DNA of 31,895 bases from NCBI GenBank assembly GCA_003511885.1, contig DOIX01000333.1, forward strand, positions 8,376-40,270. The letters run 5' to 3'. The notes under the pieces were generated by a model. The model ran no database searches. It worked only from the letters and a program-made list of their open reading frames with translations, and was not told the origin of the DNA. Of this stretch, positions 7,578 to 16,371 are shown piece after piece; within the stretch, counting starts at the first letter, position 1; every line of letters starts with the position of its first letter. The position numbers and the translations under genes were made by a program. Source of the stretch: Cyanobacteria bacterium UBA11153. Lineage in GTDB: Bacteria > Cyanobacteriota > Cyanobacteriia > Cyanobacteriales > Coleofasciculaceae.

Positions 7578-8417
7578 TTAAGAAAAGAATTGCGATCGCA
7601 TATCATGAGTTTGTTGCAGTCTTTTTTCCAAACCTTGCCAATCTTCCGCCTCAACTAACTCAATCAATCGATCGATACTTTGGCGATAAGATAAGAGAGA
7701 TCGGGATAAAAAATCTCGATTATAACGCGCCATCATTACCCCCAATTCTGGGTTACCACCGCCCACCCGACTGGTATCGCGAAAACCAGAACTGGCTAAA
7801 TGTTGTGCTAATTTTAACACAACTGGATCGGTTTCGCTCATACAAGAATCAATTAAACCAGCACTAACGATTACAGGTAAATGAGAAATCCATGCTACAG
7901 CGCGATCGTGATCTTCGGGACGACAGAGGTAAACATTAGAAGTTAGCGATCGCACAATTTCCTCTAACCGTTGTAATGCCAATGGAGGAGTCGTTTCTAT
8001 CGGTGTCAAAACATAAGGATTTCCAGAAAATAATCCAGCTTCCGCCCATTCAATCCCATTAAATTCCTTTCCCGCCATCGGATGTCCGCCGACAAAATTT
8101 TGCCATAACGGAGTCACCGCTTCAACCACTGCCCTTTTGACAGAGCCAACATCCGTGATGATAGTATCTGGAGACACAATGGGGATCAACTGTTTGACAG
8201 TCGGTGCGATCGCAAAAATTGGCGTACAAATAAACACAATATCCACATCTGTCAGGATACTGAGGAGCATACTCCCATCATCCACCGCACCACGTTCTAT
8301 CGCAATCTGACATGTACGTTCGTGACGAGAGACTCCCAAGACTTTGTGCCCCCTTGCCCTCAAGTCTAAACCTAGCGAGCCTCCAATTAGCCCCAATCCA
8401 ACAATCCCAATATTCAT
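7578..8417 (-). CDS. tyrA: Arogenate/prephenate dehydrogenase
   Basis: TyrA makes the oxidative decarboxylation step of tyrosine synthesis. Cyanobacterial members usually use L-arogenate and NADP. The protein has 279 residues. It opens with the dinucleotide-binding loop IGIVGLGLIGGS (residues 3-14), followed by DVGSVK at 89-94 and the active-site stretch GGHPMAG at 110-116, placing the family's catalytic histidine at H112. Later conserved pieces include AWISHLPVIVSA near 189 and GFRDTSRVGGGNPELG near 211. The length equals the standalone cyanobacterial enzyme, with no fused chorismate mutase or ACT domain. The start is preceded only by a weak purine stretch. Arogenate preference is inferred from lineage. 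Confidence 0.93.
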   Translation of the reverse strand: MNIGIVGLGLIGGSLGLDLRARGHKVLGVSRHERTCQIAIERGAVDDGSMLLSILTDVDIVFICTPIFAIAPTVKQLIPIVSPDTIITDVGSVKRAVVEAVTPLWQNFVGGHPMAGKEFNGIEWAEAGLFSGNPYVLTPIETTPPLALQRLEEIVRSLTSNVYLCRPEDHDRAVAWISHLPVIVSAGLIDSCMSETDPVVLKLAQHLASSGFRDTSRVGGGNPELGVMMARYNRDFLSRSLLSYRQSIDRLIELVEAEDWQGLEKRLQQTHDMRSQFFS

Positions 8418-8501
8418 TCTTTAAGGAAAATCAAGATAAGCTATAAAATTACAGTTTCCCGCAATAGTGTACCCTTATTCTTTATCCCTTTTTTCTTTAT
8501 C

Positions 8502-8546
8502 TGGGAACTTACATCTTACCTCCTACCGATTAGATGTAAGTTCCCA
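8502..8546. repeat. Inverted repeat, 15-bp arms (long hairpin)
   Basis: TGGGAACTTACATCT at 8502-8516 is exactly complementary to 8532-8546 with a 15-base loop. It lies in the divergent gap between tyrA and the pentapeptide gene. It could be a MITE remnant or a regulatory hairpin. No T-run follows the arm on either side. Confidence 0.65.
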
Positions 8547-8587
8547 CTACTTAGGGATAAAAATCTATCTATGTTTTCTCTTCTCAG

Positions 8588-8664
8588 CTCTAACCCCTAA
8601 CCCCTAACCTCTAACCCCTAACCTCCAACCTCTAGCCTCTAACCTCTAGCTTCTAACCTCCAAC
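8588..8664 (+). repeat. Eleven-unit heptad array immediately before a start codon
   Basis: Eleven consecutive 7-base units of the CTCTAAC / CCCTAAC / CTCCAAC / CTCTAGC type run in perfect register from 8588 to 8664. They end five bases before the ATG of the pentapeptide gene, so no Shine-Dalgarno sequence fits. Confidence 0.85.
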
Positions 8665-8669
8665 TCTCC

Positions 8670-10094
8670 ATGAATGTTACAGAAATTCTCAATCAATACG
8701 CAGCGGGAGTTAAAGACTTTTCGGGTGCTAACCTTGCCGAAGCAAACTTGAGCGGTGTCAATCTCAGCGGTGTCAATCTTACTGAAGCAGACTTGAGCAT
8801 AGCCAACCTCAGCGGTGCAAACTTGAGTGGTGCAAATCTAACTCGCGCTCAACTCAATGTTGCCAGACTCAGAGGTGCTAATCTCACGAATGCTAATTTA
8901 ACAGAAGCCAACCTCAACGTCGCGAATTTAATTAGGGCAGACTTAGGGGGGGCACAACTTAGCCAAGCATCCCTAGTCAAAGCTGAGTTAATTCGTACTC
9001 AGTTAAGTGGCGCAAATCTTAGCGAAGCTAACCTCAGCAGCGCAGATTTGCGAGAAGCTGCTTTGAGAAAAGTCAATCTCAGCGGTGCTAATCTCAGCGA
9101 AGCACATCTAAGAGGAGCCACGATTACTGACGCTAACTTAGAAGAAGCAACTTTACACTCTGCTAATTTGACCCGTGCTGACCTTAGAGGTAGCAATCTG
9201 AGCGATGCTGAACTTAAACAAGCTAATCTAAATTGTGCTAATCTTCAAGGTGCTGACCTTAGAGGAGCCAATCTGCGCTGGACAGATTTAAGAGGAGCCA
9301 ATCTGTGCTGGACAAATCTGAGCAACGCTAAATTAACAGGAGCTAATTTAAGAGGAGCGGATTTAACTAATGCTAACTTGGTCAACGCCAGTTTAGTTTA
9401 TGCAGATCTCACCCAAGCACGACTGATTCATGTCGATTGGATGGGAGGGGATCTCACAGGTGCAACCCTGACGGGCGCAAAACTCCACGCAGTTTCCAGG
9501 ATGGGATTGAAAACACAAGGGATTATTTGCGAATGGGTGGATCTCAGTCCCGATGGCGACGAAAGCGAGATTTTTCATATTTCCACGGAGGAAGGTACTC
9601 AAGCATTTTTTCATGAAACTCTCCCTACCGTGCGGATTATCGTTAATGCACCGTTGGATCTGAGAGCGAATATGCTGTTAGCGACAATTTACTATCAAAT
9701 TTATCTCAAATATCCGATTCTCAATCACACTCCTAGCATTGATGTCGGTATCCGCAAAACTACTCTCACCTTTAGAGGAATCAACCCTGAACTATTTATC
9801 CTTGCTTACTTAGCAATTCTCCCTTTCAAAGATGCGGCATTTACCAGACAAAATATCCTTGCTCTAGTTAAGAATTTTCAAGCATCAGATCTGAATAATT
9901 GGGAAATTAAAGATCCCAAACAAATTATTCAATTCACCACAGACCCAGAATTGTTAAAAGTCATCGAAAACTTGAGTTCAGAAATTCATTTCTTCGAGGC
10001 TCCCACCCAAACTGCGATCGCAAACTCTAGCAACCATAGTTTGACTGTTTACGATCATCCTGCTTTTGGGAAGCCTTTAATCAAGAAAAAATAG
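8670..10094 (+). CDS. Pentapeptide-repeat protein with conserved C-terminal domain
   Basis: The 474-residue protein has about 50 A(D/N)LxX pentapeptides between residues 17 and 270. They should fold as a right-handed quadrilateral beta-helix. A distinct C-terminal part of about 175 residues (300-474) lacks repeats; it includes APLDLRANMLLATIYYQIY and TTLTFRGINPELF. I do not recognise that domain by name. There is no signal peptide or membrane helix, so it is probably cytosolic. Its role is unknown; members of this superfamily range from DNA mimics to structural proteins. The ATG is preceded directly by a heptad array, and the stop codon is followed five bases later by another (10100-10141). 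Confidence 0.88.
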   Translation: MNVTEILNQYAAGVKDFSGANLAEANLSGVNLSGVNLTEADLSIANLSGANLSGANLTRAQLNVARLRGANLTNANLTEANLNVANLIRADLGGAQLSQASLVKAELIRTQLSGANLSEANLSSADLREAALRKVNLSGANLSEAHLRGATITDANLEEATLHSANLTRADLRGSNLSDAELKQANLNCANLQGADLRGANLRWTDLRGANLCWTNLSNAKLTGANLRGADLTNANLVNASLVYADLTQARLIHVDWMGGDLTGATLTGAKLHAVSRMGLKTQGIICEWVDLSPDGDESEIFHISTEEGTQAFFHETLPTVRIIVNAPLDLRANMLLATIYYQIYLKYPILNHTPSIDVGIRKTTLTFRGINPELFILAYLAILPFKDAAFTRQNILALVKNFQASDLNNWEIKDPKQIIQFTTDPELLKVIENLSSEIHFFEAPTQTAIANSSNHSLTVYDHPAFGKPLIKKK

Positions 10095-10099
10095 TTTTG

Positions 10100-10141
10100 T
10101 TATTGGTTATTAGTTATTGGTTATTGGTTATTGGTTATTGG
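10100..10141. repeat. Six-unit heptad array (TTATTGG)
   Basis: Six 7-base units, five of them TTATTGG and one TTATTAG, run from 10100 to 10141 directly after the stop codon of the pentapeptide gene. A second heptad run of AACCACA/AACAACA type follows at about 10153-10180. Confidence 0.85.
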
Positions 10142-10338
10142 CAAGATACCAAACCACAAACAACAAATAACTAAGAACAAGCTGGCATTATACCACACAA
10201 TCTAAATTTTAATCCAACAATAACCAGAAAAAATACCCTGGCATAATTAAAAGAGAGCGATCGCACTTTTTATTTGTTCCAGTTTCGACCAAAAGTAGCA
10301 AGCTAATTTTCTGGAGACGTTAAAACGTTAGATAACAG

Positions 10339-11931
10339 GTGATTGAAGTAGAAGTCCATGCCTCCCTACGTGCGTTTTTACGAGAACAACGCCAACCCAG
10401 TTGGCCACATCACTTGACAATGGCACGACTGGTAGCACGAGCGTTACGGTTAGGGCGTTCCGCTTTGATACAGACTGGCAGCACCCAAGGGCGATATCGC
10501 CTGAGTTATCTAGCGCCAGCCTTACTCTGGCAGGCTCCTGTAATTCTGGTAGCGCCCATCTCTACCCAACAATGGTTGCTCAGGAGAGACATCCCCCTCC
10601 TGCGAGAGTGGATTGGCAATGATAAACCAATTCAGATTGGGGACAGTTTCCCCAGTCCAGAATTTAAAGGATTATTGATGACATCACCTAGAGCTTGGCT
10701 TGGCGATCGCATTTTTCACAAAAGCAGCTTTCCTTCAGGCATTCCTACTCTAATTGATGGGGCTGATGACTTGGAAGATTGGACAAGAAATCAACTTAAA
10801 GTCTCGATTAAGCCTATTGATTGGGATGAACTAATGCTGGCTTGTCCCCAAGAGGCTGACTTAATCAGGGATCTGCGGGTAAGACTGACGAAATCTTTAT
10901 TTCAACATCCCCCTAATCCTTATAATTGCTACCTAATTGATGAGAGGGAACGCCATGCCTTGGAGGAACTTTTTGAACGCCTGGATCCCAATAGTCAAAA
11001 TCGATATAGGAGTTCAAAAAGCTCGAAAGAAACAAGTTACAGTAATTCAGACTTAGAACTAGATCGTCGAGATTCATACCACTATTTACCGAAAGCTTGG
11101 CAAGATTTTCGGCACTCCTTTAATAAATCAAATTGGCTAATGTGGGCAGATATTTCGCGATCGCAAGGTCAATTTTCTTTATCCTGCCAACCGATAGAAG
11201 TGGCAGACTCTCTCTCCGGTATCTGGTCAAATCAACCTGTAGTATTAATTGGTAGGGCGCTGGATTTGGAAGCATCTGGATCTGTTTATCGTCAGCGGTT
11301 AGGTTTGGGAGAATTAACTTCTTTGAAGTTTTCCCCAGATCGAACTAGCGAACTAATTCAACTCTATTTGCCTGATGGCATACCCATGCCAAATACACCA
11401 CAATTTCAAGAAGCTTTAACTCAACAAGTTCGCACCCTAATTACTCTAGCTACTAATAGCACTAGTCCAGTGGTTATTCTCGTCGGTGATGTTCCCTTAA
11501 AAGCCCAACTCGGTACAGTTTTAGCAGCCGAATTCGGTTCGCGAGTAGCAGTAGAAAAAACTGAGTTAGGTAAGAGAGGAATTCTCGTCTGTGGTTGGGA
11601 ATTCTGGCATTCTCATCAAGATTCACTCCCCAATCCTCGACTATTAATTGTCACCACATTACCCATTCCTTCCCTAGAGAATCCCCTAGTAGCTGGTCAA
11701 GTTAACTATTATAAACAGCAACACTTAGACTGGTTTAGATTATATTTGCTGCCTACTGCCTTGAATGAATTACAAAGAGCGATTGCGCCAGTAAGGGTTG
11801 CTCGAGGTGCGATCGCTCTGTTAGACAATCGCGTCAATCATCGCAGCTACGGTTCTCAAGTTCTCTCCGCCCTCAGTCCCTTTGCTCGGATTAACTATCT
11901 TGATGCTAGTTGGTTTGAATCTGATAGTTGA
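10339..11931 (+). CDS. DinG/Rad3-like helicase homologue with degenerate motifs
   Basis: The 530-residue protein resembles a cyanobacterial group usually annotated as ATP-dependent DNA helicase. The region IQTGSTQGRYRLSYL (44-58) stands where superfamily 2 helicases have a TGTGxGKS Walker A loop; here the Lys-Ser/Thr pair is R52-Y53. LIDGADDLEDW (138-148) stands where DEAH/DEAD would be. The end (VRVARGAIALLDNRVNHRSYG) matches the motif VI region of DinG/Rad3 enzymes, including the arginine. No iron-sulfur cysteine set is evident. ATP hydrolysis is therefore doubtful, and a structural or DNA-binding role is possible. The start is GTG with no close Shine-Dalgarno site. Confidence 0.7.
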   Translation: MIEVEVHASLRAFLREQRQPSWPHHLTMARLVARALRLGRSALIQTGSTQGRYRLSYLAPALLWQAPVILVAPISTQQWLLRRDIPLLREWIGNDKPIQIGDSFPSPEFKGLLMTSPRAWLGDRIFHKSSFPSGIPTLIDGADDLEDWTRNQLKVSIKPIDWDELMLACPQEADLIRDLRVRLTKSLFQHPPNPYNCYLIDERERHALEELFERLDPNSQNRYRSSKSSKETSYSNSDLELDRRDSYHYLPKAWQDFRHSFNKSNWLMWADISRSQGQFSLSCQPIEVADSLSGIWSNQPVVLIGRALDLEASGSVYRQRLGLGELTSLKFSPDRTSELIQLYLPDGIPMPNTPQFQEALTQQVRTLITLATNSTSPVVILVGDVPLKAQLGTVLAAEFGSRVAVEKTELGKRGILVCGWEFWHSHQDSLPNPRLLIVTTLPIPSLENPLVAGQVNYYKQQHLDWFRLYLLPTALNELQRAIAPVRVARGAIALLDNRVNHRSYGSQVLSALSPFARINYLDASWFESDS

Positions 11932-11965
11932 AAATTGCTAATGGCTAATTATTAATTGCTATTCC

Positions 11966-12418
11966 CTACTCCTCTTCAGAGGAATTTACCCGATACCCAT
12001 AGAAGTCAATCCGATACTCAGTAATCCTTACCCCGGTTTGGGCTTCAATTTGCTTGAGTAATTCTTCTGGTAATTGAATAAAGATATCAATAATTTGATT
12101 AGTATCCAGACAATTAACATGGCTGTGAGGATCGCTGATATTACCGTATAACCGTCCATCAGCTCGCTCGATACATTCAATTATACCTTGAGAAGATAGA
12201 GCTTCCAAATTTTGATAGACAGAGGTATGACCGATTTCTTTCCCTTCCTGATTTAATCTGTCGTAAATATCCCTTGCCGAAAGGTGTTCTTTCGCTTGCC
12301 AAAGCAATTCTAGAATTAAGCGACGTTGGTGGGAAAGACGCATTCCCAATGTTTGACATCGATTAATTGCGTCTTCTAGGGATCTAATAGGTTTGACAAC
12401 TGCCGCTTCCTTTTGCAT
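11966..12418 (-). CDS. Fur-family transcriptional regulator (FurC/PerR-like)
   Basis: The 150-residue metal-responsive repressor has an N-terminal winged helix (about 25-90, with LSARDIYDRL and HTSVYQNLEAL) and a dimerisation half carrying DPHSHVNC at 96-103. That segment supplies histidines and a cysteine for metal sensing. The C-terminal CxxC pairs that hold structural zinc in classical Fur and Zur are missing, and the protein ends in SSEEE. Lack of CxxC and the string HVNCLDTNQI fit what I recall of the cyanobacterial FurC (PerR-type) group, but FurA and Zur are excluded more firmly than FurC is proven. It faces the helicase-like gene convergently. Confidence 0.87.
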   Translation of the reverse strand: MQKEAAVVKPIRSLEDAINRCQTLGMRLSHQRRLILELLWQAKEHLSARDIYDRLNQEGKEIGHTSVYQNLEALSSQGIIECIERADGRLYGNISDPHSHVNCLDTNQIIDIFIQLPEELLKQIEAQTGVRITEYRIDFYGYRVNSSEEE

Positions 12419-12508
12419 ATCCTGATGCTCTTAACTTATAAGGATACTGGGTTTATTAATACAAACTCATTACCAGTTTACCTTAAAATCGGTGAGGATG
12501 TCTATAGA

Positions 12509-12540
12509 AGTTGACAGTTGACAGTTGTCAATTGTCAACT
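12509..12540. repeat. Near-palindromic heptad repeat (AGTTGAC / TGTCAAC)
   Basis: Thirty-two bases read as AGTTGAC, AGTTGAC, AGTTGTC, AATTGTC, AACT, so the left half is nearly complementary to the right half. It is a heptad array that also forms a hairpin, sitting 90 bases upstream of the Fur-family gene. It could be an operator-like site or simply a repeat. Confidence 0.6.
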
Positions 12541-12683
12541 TTTAAAGGATTTGAGATAATTTACCATTTTTGACAATATACAGTTTAAATGCTCCCATAG
12601 CTTATCAAGTTCAGTTGCTGACGGGGCGATAACCCCCTCATGTGAAGGCGTAACTTTCTTCTGGGTAAATGAATAATTTTTGA

Positions 12684-14552
12684 TCAAACCCACTGCCAAA
12701 TTTTCAGAGTTTGATCCGCAGCACCACTAACCAAAATATCTCCTTGTGGATTAAAAGATAGGGAATAAACAGGTTTGGTATGACCTGAAAGTTTGGTTAA
12801 ACGTTTATTACTTTGAACATCCCACATTTCAATAATTTTACCGCTAGCACTAGCAAGAATTTTACCATCGGGACTAAAGGCAAGGGAAGCAATACTATCG
12901 GACTCAACAGAGAAACTATTAATTAGCTTACCAGTCTGAGGATGCCAAAAGTCAATGGTAGTGCCGCTACCACTAGCAAGTATTTGCCCATCTGGACTAA
13001 ATGCGATCGCACCAATCCCGCACATCCGATTGGCAAAGGTACGCAACTTTCTCCCCATACTGGGATGCCAAATCTCTAAAGTACCATTCAAACTACCAAT
13101 AGCACAGGTATGACAATCTGGACTAAAGGCAACCAACCTTGCTCCTTGAGAATTTCCTGCTAAAATCCGCAGTAATTTCCCCGTCTTTACCGCCCAAAGT
13201 TTGATTTCCCATTCCCCGATACTCAGTAAAATCTGTCCGTTAGGACTAAAAGCAATATTTCTCACTCTATCAGGTCTATATTCAAGAGATTGCAAAAATT
13301 TTCCAGTGGATAAAGACCATAGTTTAATTGTTTGATCGTAACTACCACTAGCAATTATTTGACCATCTGCACTAATGGCAACACAAGTAATTCGATTATT
13401 ATGTCCTTTGAGGGTGTTTTGCAATTCTCCGGTACGAAGGGACCAAATCTTGATCGTAGCATCGTAACTGCCACTAACTATGGTTTGACCATCTGGTGAG
13501 ATAGCAATTGATTCAATAATATCTCTATGTCCAGTTAGAGTACGTCGTAATTTTACCTTTTCCCAAGGACTTACAGGATTTTGATTGTAGAGAAATCTCC
13601 AAACGATACTGATGAGAGATTTTCCCTTATTTTCAGTTAGTTTATGCTGAATTTGAGGAATTGGTGGCGGTGGTGGTAATTCTGGTTGAGGGGAGACAAT
13701 ATCGTCAAGGCAACTTAAAATCATTTGAGTATTCTGGGGTCTTTTGCCGTGAAAAGTTGCCATCATATACTCGATCAAATCCCCAAATTCCCGCGAAATC
13801 TGAGTCGCACTTTCTCGCCATTGTAATTTACCAGTACGGGAATTTCTCTCAAATTCTGTTGGGGATTTACCTGTGAGTAAATAAACGAAAGTTCTGCCCA
13901 GGGCAAAGAAATCAGACTGGGGTACTGCATGTCCTTCCATTTGTTCTTGTGGTGTATATCCTGTGGAAATAATTACTGTACCTGTGATATTATCTCGTTG
14001 TCTTTGTAAGTAAGTATTTGTTATTTCTCTGACTGCACCAAAATCAATTAAGACCAGTTGTCCGTTGGGTCTGATCATAATATTGGATGGTTTAATATCT
14101 CGGTGTATTAGCTCTTGTCGATGGAGTTGTTCCAGGATTTCTACAAGCTGCTTCAACCAAGACATGGCTTCCTCTTGAGTGAGGAGGCGATCGCGATTTT
14201 CTGTCCGCCATTGTTTCAAGGTTACCCCATCGATTTTTTCCATCACCAAGCAGTGGATTAATTCATCTGTTTCTGGGTATAGCACAAAATATCCATGAGG
14301 TTCTACTTTAGGAATACCAGGATGATTTAGCCTGCTCAATACTGCTGCTTCTCTTTGGAATAAATCTACTGCTTTTTGTCTTGATTCTTCTTGAGAAAAA
14401 CGTTCTAAATTTAGGACTTTTAGAACTTTTTTTATTCCGCAATCGTCTATTTCAAATGTTTGAGCGAACCCACCTTTACCAAGTTTTCGGATAACTCGAT
14501 AGCGGTTTTGCAGTAACTGGTTTGGTTCAATCATTATAGTATTAGTAATCAT
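12684..14552 (-). CDS. Serine/threonine protein kinase with seven WD40 repeats
   Basis: The 622-residue protein is a cytosolic bacterial Hanks-type kinase. The Gly loop is LGKGGFAQTFE (24-34), and the ATP lysine is probably K45 in VLKVL. The catalytic loop is HRDIKPSN at 150-157, with D152, and DFG is at 170-172. An activation segment ends in GYTPQEQ near 198. All catalytic residues are present. After a proline-rich linker near residue 290 come seven WD40 units (about 340-622) of the form SPDGQ...ASGS...IKIWS, enough for one closed beta-propeller that probably binds a partner protein. The start could also be M7. A heptad array lies 12 bases upstream. It follows the NB-ARC gene on the same strand, 187 bases away. 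Confidence 0.92.
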   Translation of the reverse strand: MITNTIMIEPNQLLQNRYRVIRKLGKGGFAQTFEIDDCGIKKVLKVLNLERFSQEESRQKAVDLFQREAAVLSRLNHPGIPKVEPHGYFVLYPETDELIHCLVMEKIDGVTLKQWRTENRDRLLTQEEAMSWLKQLVEILEQLHRQELIHRDIKPSNIMIRPNGQLVLIDFGAVREITNTYLQRQRDNITGTVIISTGYTPQEQMEGHAVPQSDFFALGRTFVYLLTGKSPTEFERNSRTGKLQWRESATQISREFGDLIEYMMATFHGKRPQNTQMILSCLDDIVSPQPELPPPPPIPQIQHKLTENKGKSLISIVWRFLYNQNPVSPWEKVKLRRTLTGHRDIIESIAISPDGQTIVSGSYDATIKIWSLRTGELQNTLKGHNNRITCVAISADGQIIASGSYDQTIKLWSLSTGKFLQSLEYRPDRVRNIAFSPNGQILLSIGEWEIKLWAVKTGKLLRILAGNSQGARLVAFSPDCHTCAIGSLNGTLEIWHPSMGRKLRTFANRMCGIGAIAFSPDGQILASGSGTTIDFWHPQTGKLINSFSVESDSIASLAFSPDGKILASASGKIIEMWDVQSNKRLTKLSGHTKPVYSLSFNPQGDILVSGAADQTLKIWQWV

Positions 14553-14564
14553 ATCTTTATATAA

Positions 14565-14627
14565 GAGGTTAGGGGTTAGAGGTTGGGGGTTAGAGGTTAG
14601 AGATGATGGGTTAGGGGCTGGAGGTTA
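14565..14627 (-). repeat. Nine-unit heptad array upstream of the kinase start
   Basis: Nine 7-base units (GAGGTTA, GGGGTTA, GAGGTTG and similar) fill 14565-14627 in register. The array ends 12 bases before the ATG at 14552, which is read leftward. The units are the complement of the CCCTAAC type seen at 8588-8664. Confidence 0.8.
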
Positions 14628-14739
14628 TGAATGAGATTAAATTTATTTAATTTCCAATACTATTCCCCTCTTCGTTGACTCATTTATCTATCTTTACAAC
14701 CTTCAATCTCGAACGACTTTTGTCAGATTAACTAATATT

Positions 14740-16371
14740 TTAGTCTAGATCTAATTTCCCGGCGATGGTAGCAAGTAGATTACTAATGTTAGCTGCTCCA
14801 TACCCAACTGCTTGTGGTGAATCTGCTTCCAGAATGGAAAGAAGCTCTTTGAGTTGATTTTCCAGACTATTTGTACCTTTTACGTTCATATATAACCTTT
14901 CGACAATCCGTTTGAGTAGCAAGCGAATTTGGAGGACTTTTACTTCGTCCCGATCTTGCTTATTTACTAAGGCATGGCTTCTTAATAAGCCAAGTTTACA
15001 AGTTAAGGGAGTTTGACAAGTTCTCCAAATATCTTTACAGACTTGTTCGATGAACTGATTTGTTACATACTTAGCGATGACAGGTTCTATGGTAAAAACT
15101 GCTTCATGACGTTTGCTGCTTGGTTCTTTTTCTAGTAACGAGCGTCGTTTTAGTGATTCCAATGCTGGTAGCAATTCCGATACTGATGAGACGGAAAATT
15201 GCATATTTAATCGTAATTCTGATAGGCTAATCGGCTGATTTTCAATAGCCAAATAATAGGCTATTTCTTTTTCTAAATCAGACAATCTTTCAAACTGTTG
15301 ATCTAATATTCCTGGTAAAATATCTCCAATAATTAACGTACTTTGTTCTAAAAATTCTAATATATTACCATCAAATACTTCTTGGATAGTAGTCGCCATC
15401 AATTTTAAAGCTAAGGGATTACCGCGATAAAGTTGAATAAATTCTTCCACCCCGCGCTTGATATGAGTAAATCCTTTGGTAGCTAAAAGCTGTTTGGCAT
15501 CCTCTATCCCCAAACCCTTCAGTTTCAAATCTCTAACTGGTAAAGTAGCACCAGCTAATGCAGAAATTTCGATCGGTTTTTCTCTACCGATGACAACCAA
15601 ACAACTTTGATGACGTTCTTCTCCCACTCTTCTAATTAACTCCCCATAACCCTGATGACCTTCTTTATAGTTCCCAGCTAACTCGCCACTACGCAACACT
15701 GTCTCAAAATCATCTAAGAGAAGCAAACAGCGTTTTTCTTGTAATCGATCGATAATGAGGGAAACTCGGCTGTTGATTGTTTTGGGTAACTCCACAATTT
15801 GACCGTCTGACAAAAATTCCAGCAGATCGGCGAGGATATCTAATACGGGTGTACCATGGCGCAGCGATCGCCAAATCAGACAGTCAAAGGATGGCTGAAT
15901 CTGTTCTGCTAGTTTCACCGCTAGAGCTGTTTTGCCAATCCCTCCCATCCCTAAGATTGCCACTAGACGGCTATTTTCAACGACGATCCATTCCTGTAGT
16001 TGTTCCAATTCCATCGCACGACCATAAAAGATTGAGGTATCGATGGCTTCTCCCCAATCTTGACGGGTATTTACGCTTCCCTCAATCCGGCGATCTACTA
16101 TTTCTTCCCAGTTTAGTTCTAAAACTTGGCAGTATGCTTTGAAGGCCGGAGCACTAATTGGTTGTCTTCCGGCTAGAAACCGTTTCCATGTTCCTTCTGA
16201 GATTCCTTTGGCATAAGGACCTCCACTATGCCAAATTAGATTTGGTTCGACCACTTGACTGGCTTTTACCAAGCAGGTGTCGTCGTCATCCAGACTCCAA
16301 CTCCATCCCTGTTGATTTCTTGCTTGTTTAATTCGGACTATCCCCAGCCGTGAGGCTTTCAGAGTCGGCAT
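14740..16371 (-). CDS. NB-ARC (STAND) ATPase without C-terminal sensor repeats
   Basis: The 543-residue protein is a signal-transducing ATPase of the plant-R-protein/Apaf-1 type. Residues 1-95 form a cyanobacterial N-terminal domain with GISEGTWKRFLAGR...AFKAYCQVLELNWEEI, probably a helix-turn-helix-like fold. The NB-ARC core has Walker A GMGGIGKT at 141-148, Walker B LLLLDD at 216-221, and the GNPLAL (GxP) motif near 335, followed by winged-helix segments to about 450. Most cyanobacterial relatives continue into pentapeptide and WD40 repeats after a segment like GYGAANISNLL. Here the protein stops 13 residues after it. The gap behind contains no repeat remnants, only heptad repeats. The missing sensor may be supplied by the WD40-kinase next door, but that is speculation. 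Confidence 0.87.
   Translation of the reverse strand: MPTLKASRLGIVRIKQARNQQGWSWSLDDDDTCLVKASQVVEPNLIWHSGGPYAKGISEGTWKRFLAGRQPISAPAFKAYCQVLELNWEEIVDRRIEGSVNTRQDWGEAIDTSIFYGRAMELEQLQEWIVVENSRLVAILGMGGIGKTALAVKLAEQIQPSFDCLIWRSLRHGTPVLDILADLLEFLSDGQIVELPKTINSRVSLIIDRLQEKRCLLLLDDFETVLRSGELAGNYKEGHQGYGELIRRVGEERHQSCLVVIGREKPIEISALAGATLPVRDLKLKGLGIEDAKQLLATKGFTHIKRGVEEFIQLYRGNPLALKLMATTIQEVFDGNILEFLEQSTLIIGDILPGILDQQFERLSDLEKEIAYYLAIENQPISLSELRLNMQFSVSSVSELLPALESLKRRSLLEKEPSSKRHEAVFTIEPVIAKYVTNQFIEQVCKDIWRTCQTPLTCKLGLLRSHALVNKQDRDEVKVLQIRLLLKRIVERLYMNVKGTNSLENQLKELLSILEADSPQAVGYGAANISNLLATIAGKLDLD

Noticed and set aside
8588..8664. CRISPR array or telomere-like repeat
   Set aside because: The units are 7 bases with no spacers, and the replicon shows no sign of a linear end; an STRR array explains it.
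8999..9196. Minus-strand frame inside the pentapeptide gene, rich in LRLA repeats
   Set aside because: It is the antisense shadow of regular A(D/N)LxX codons; the same happens at 23897-24079 in the other pentapeptide gene.
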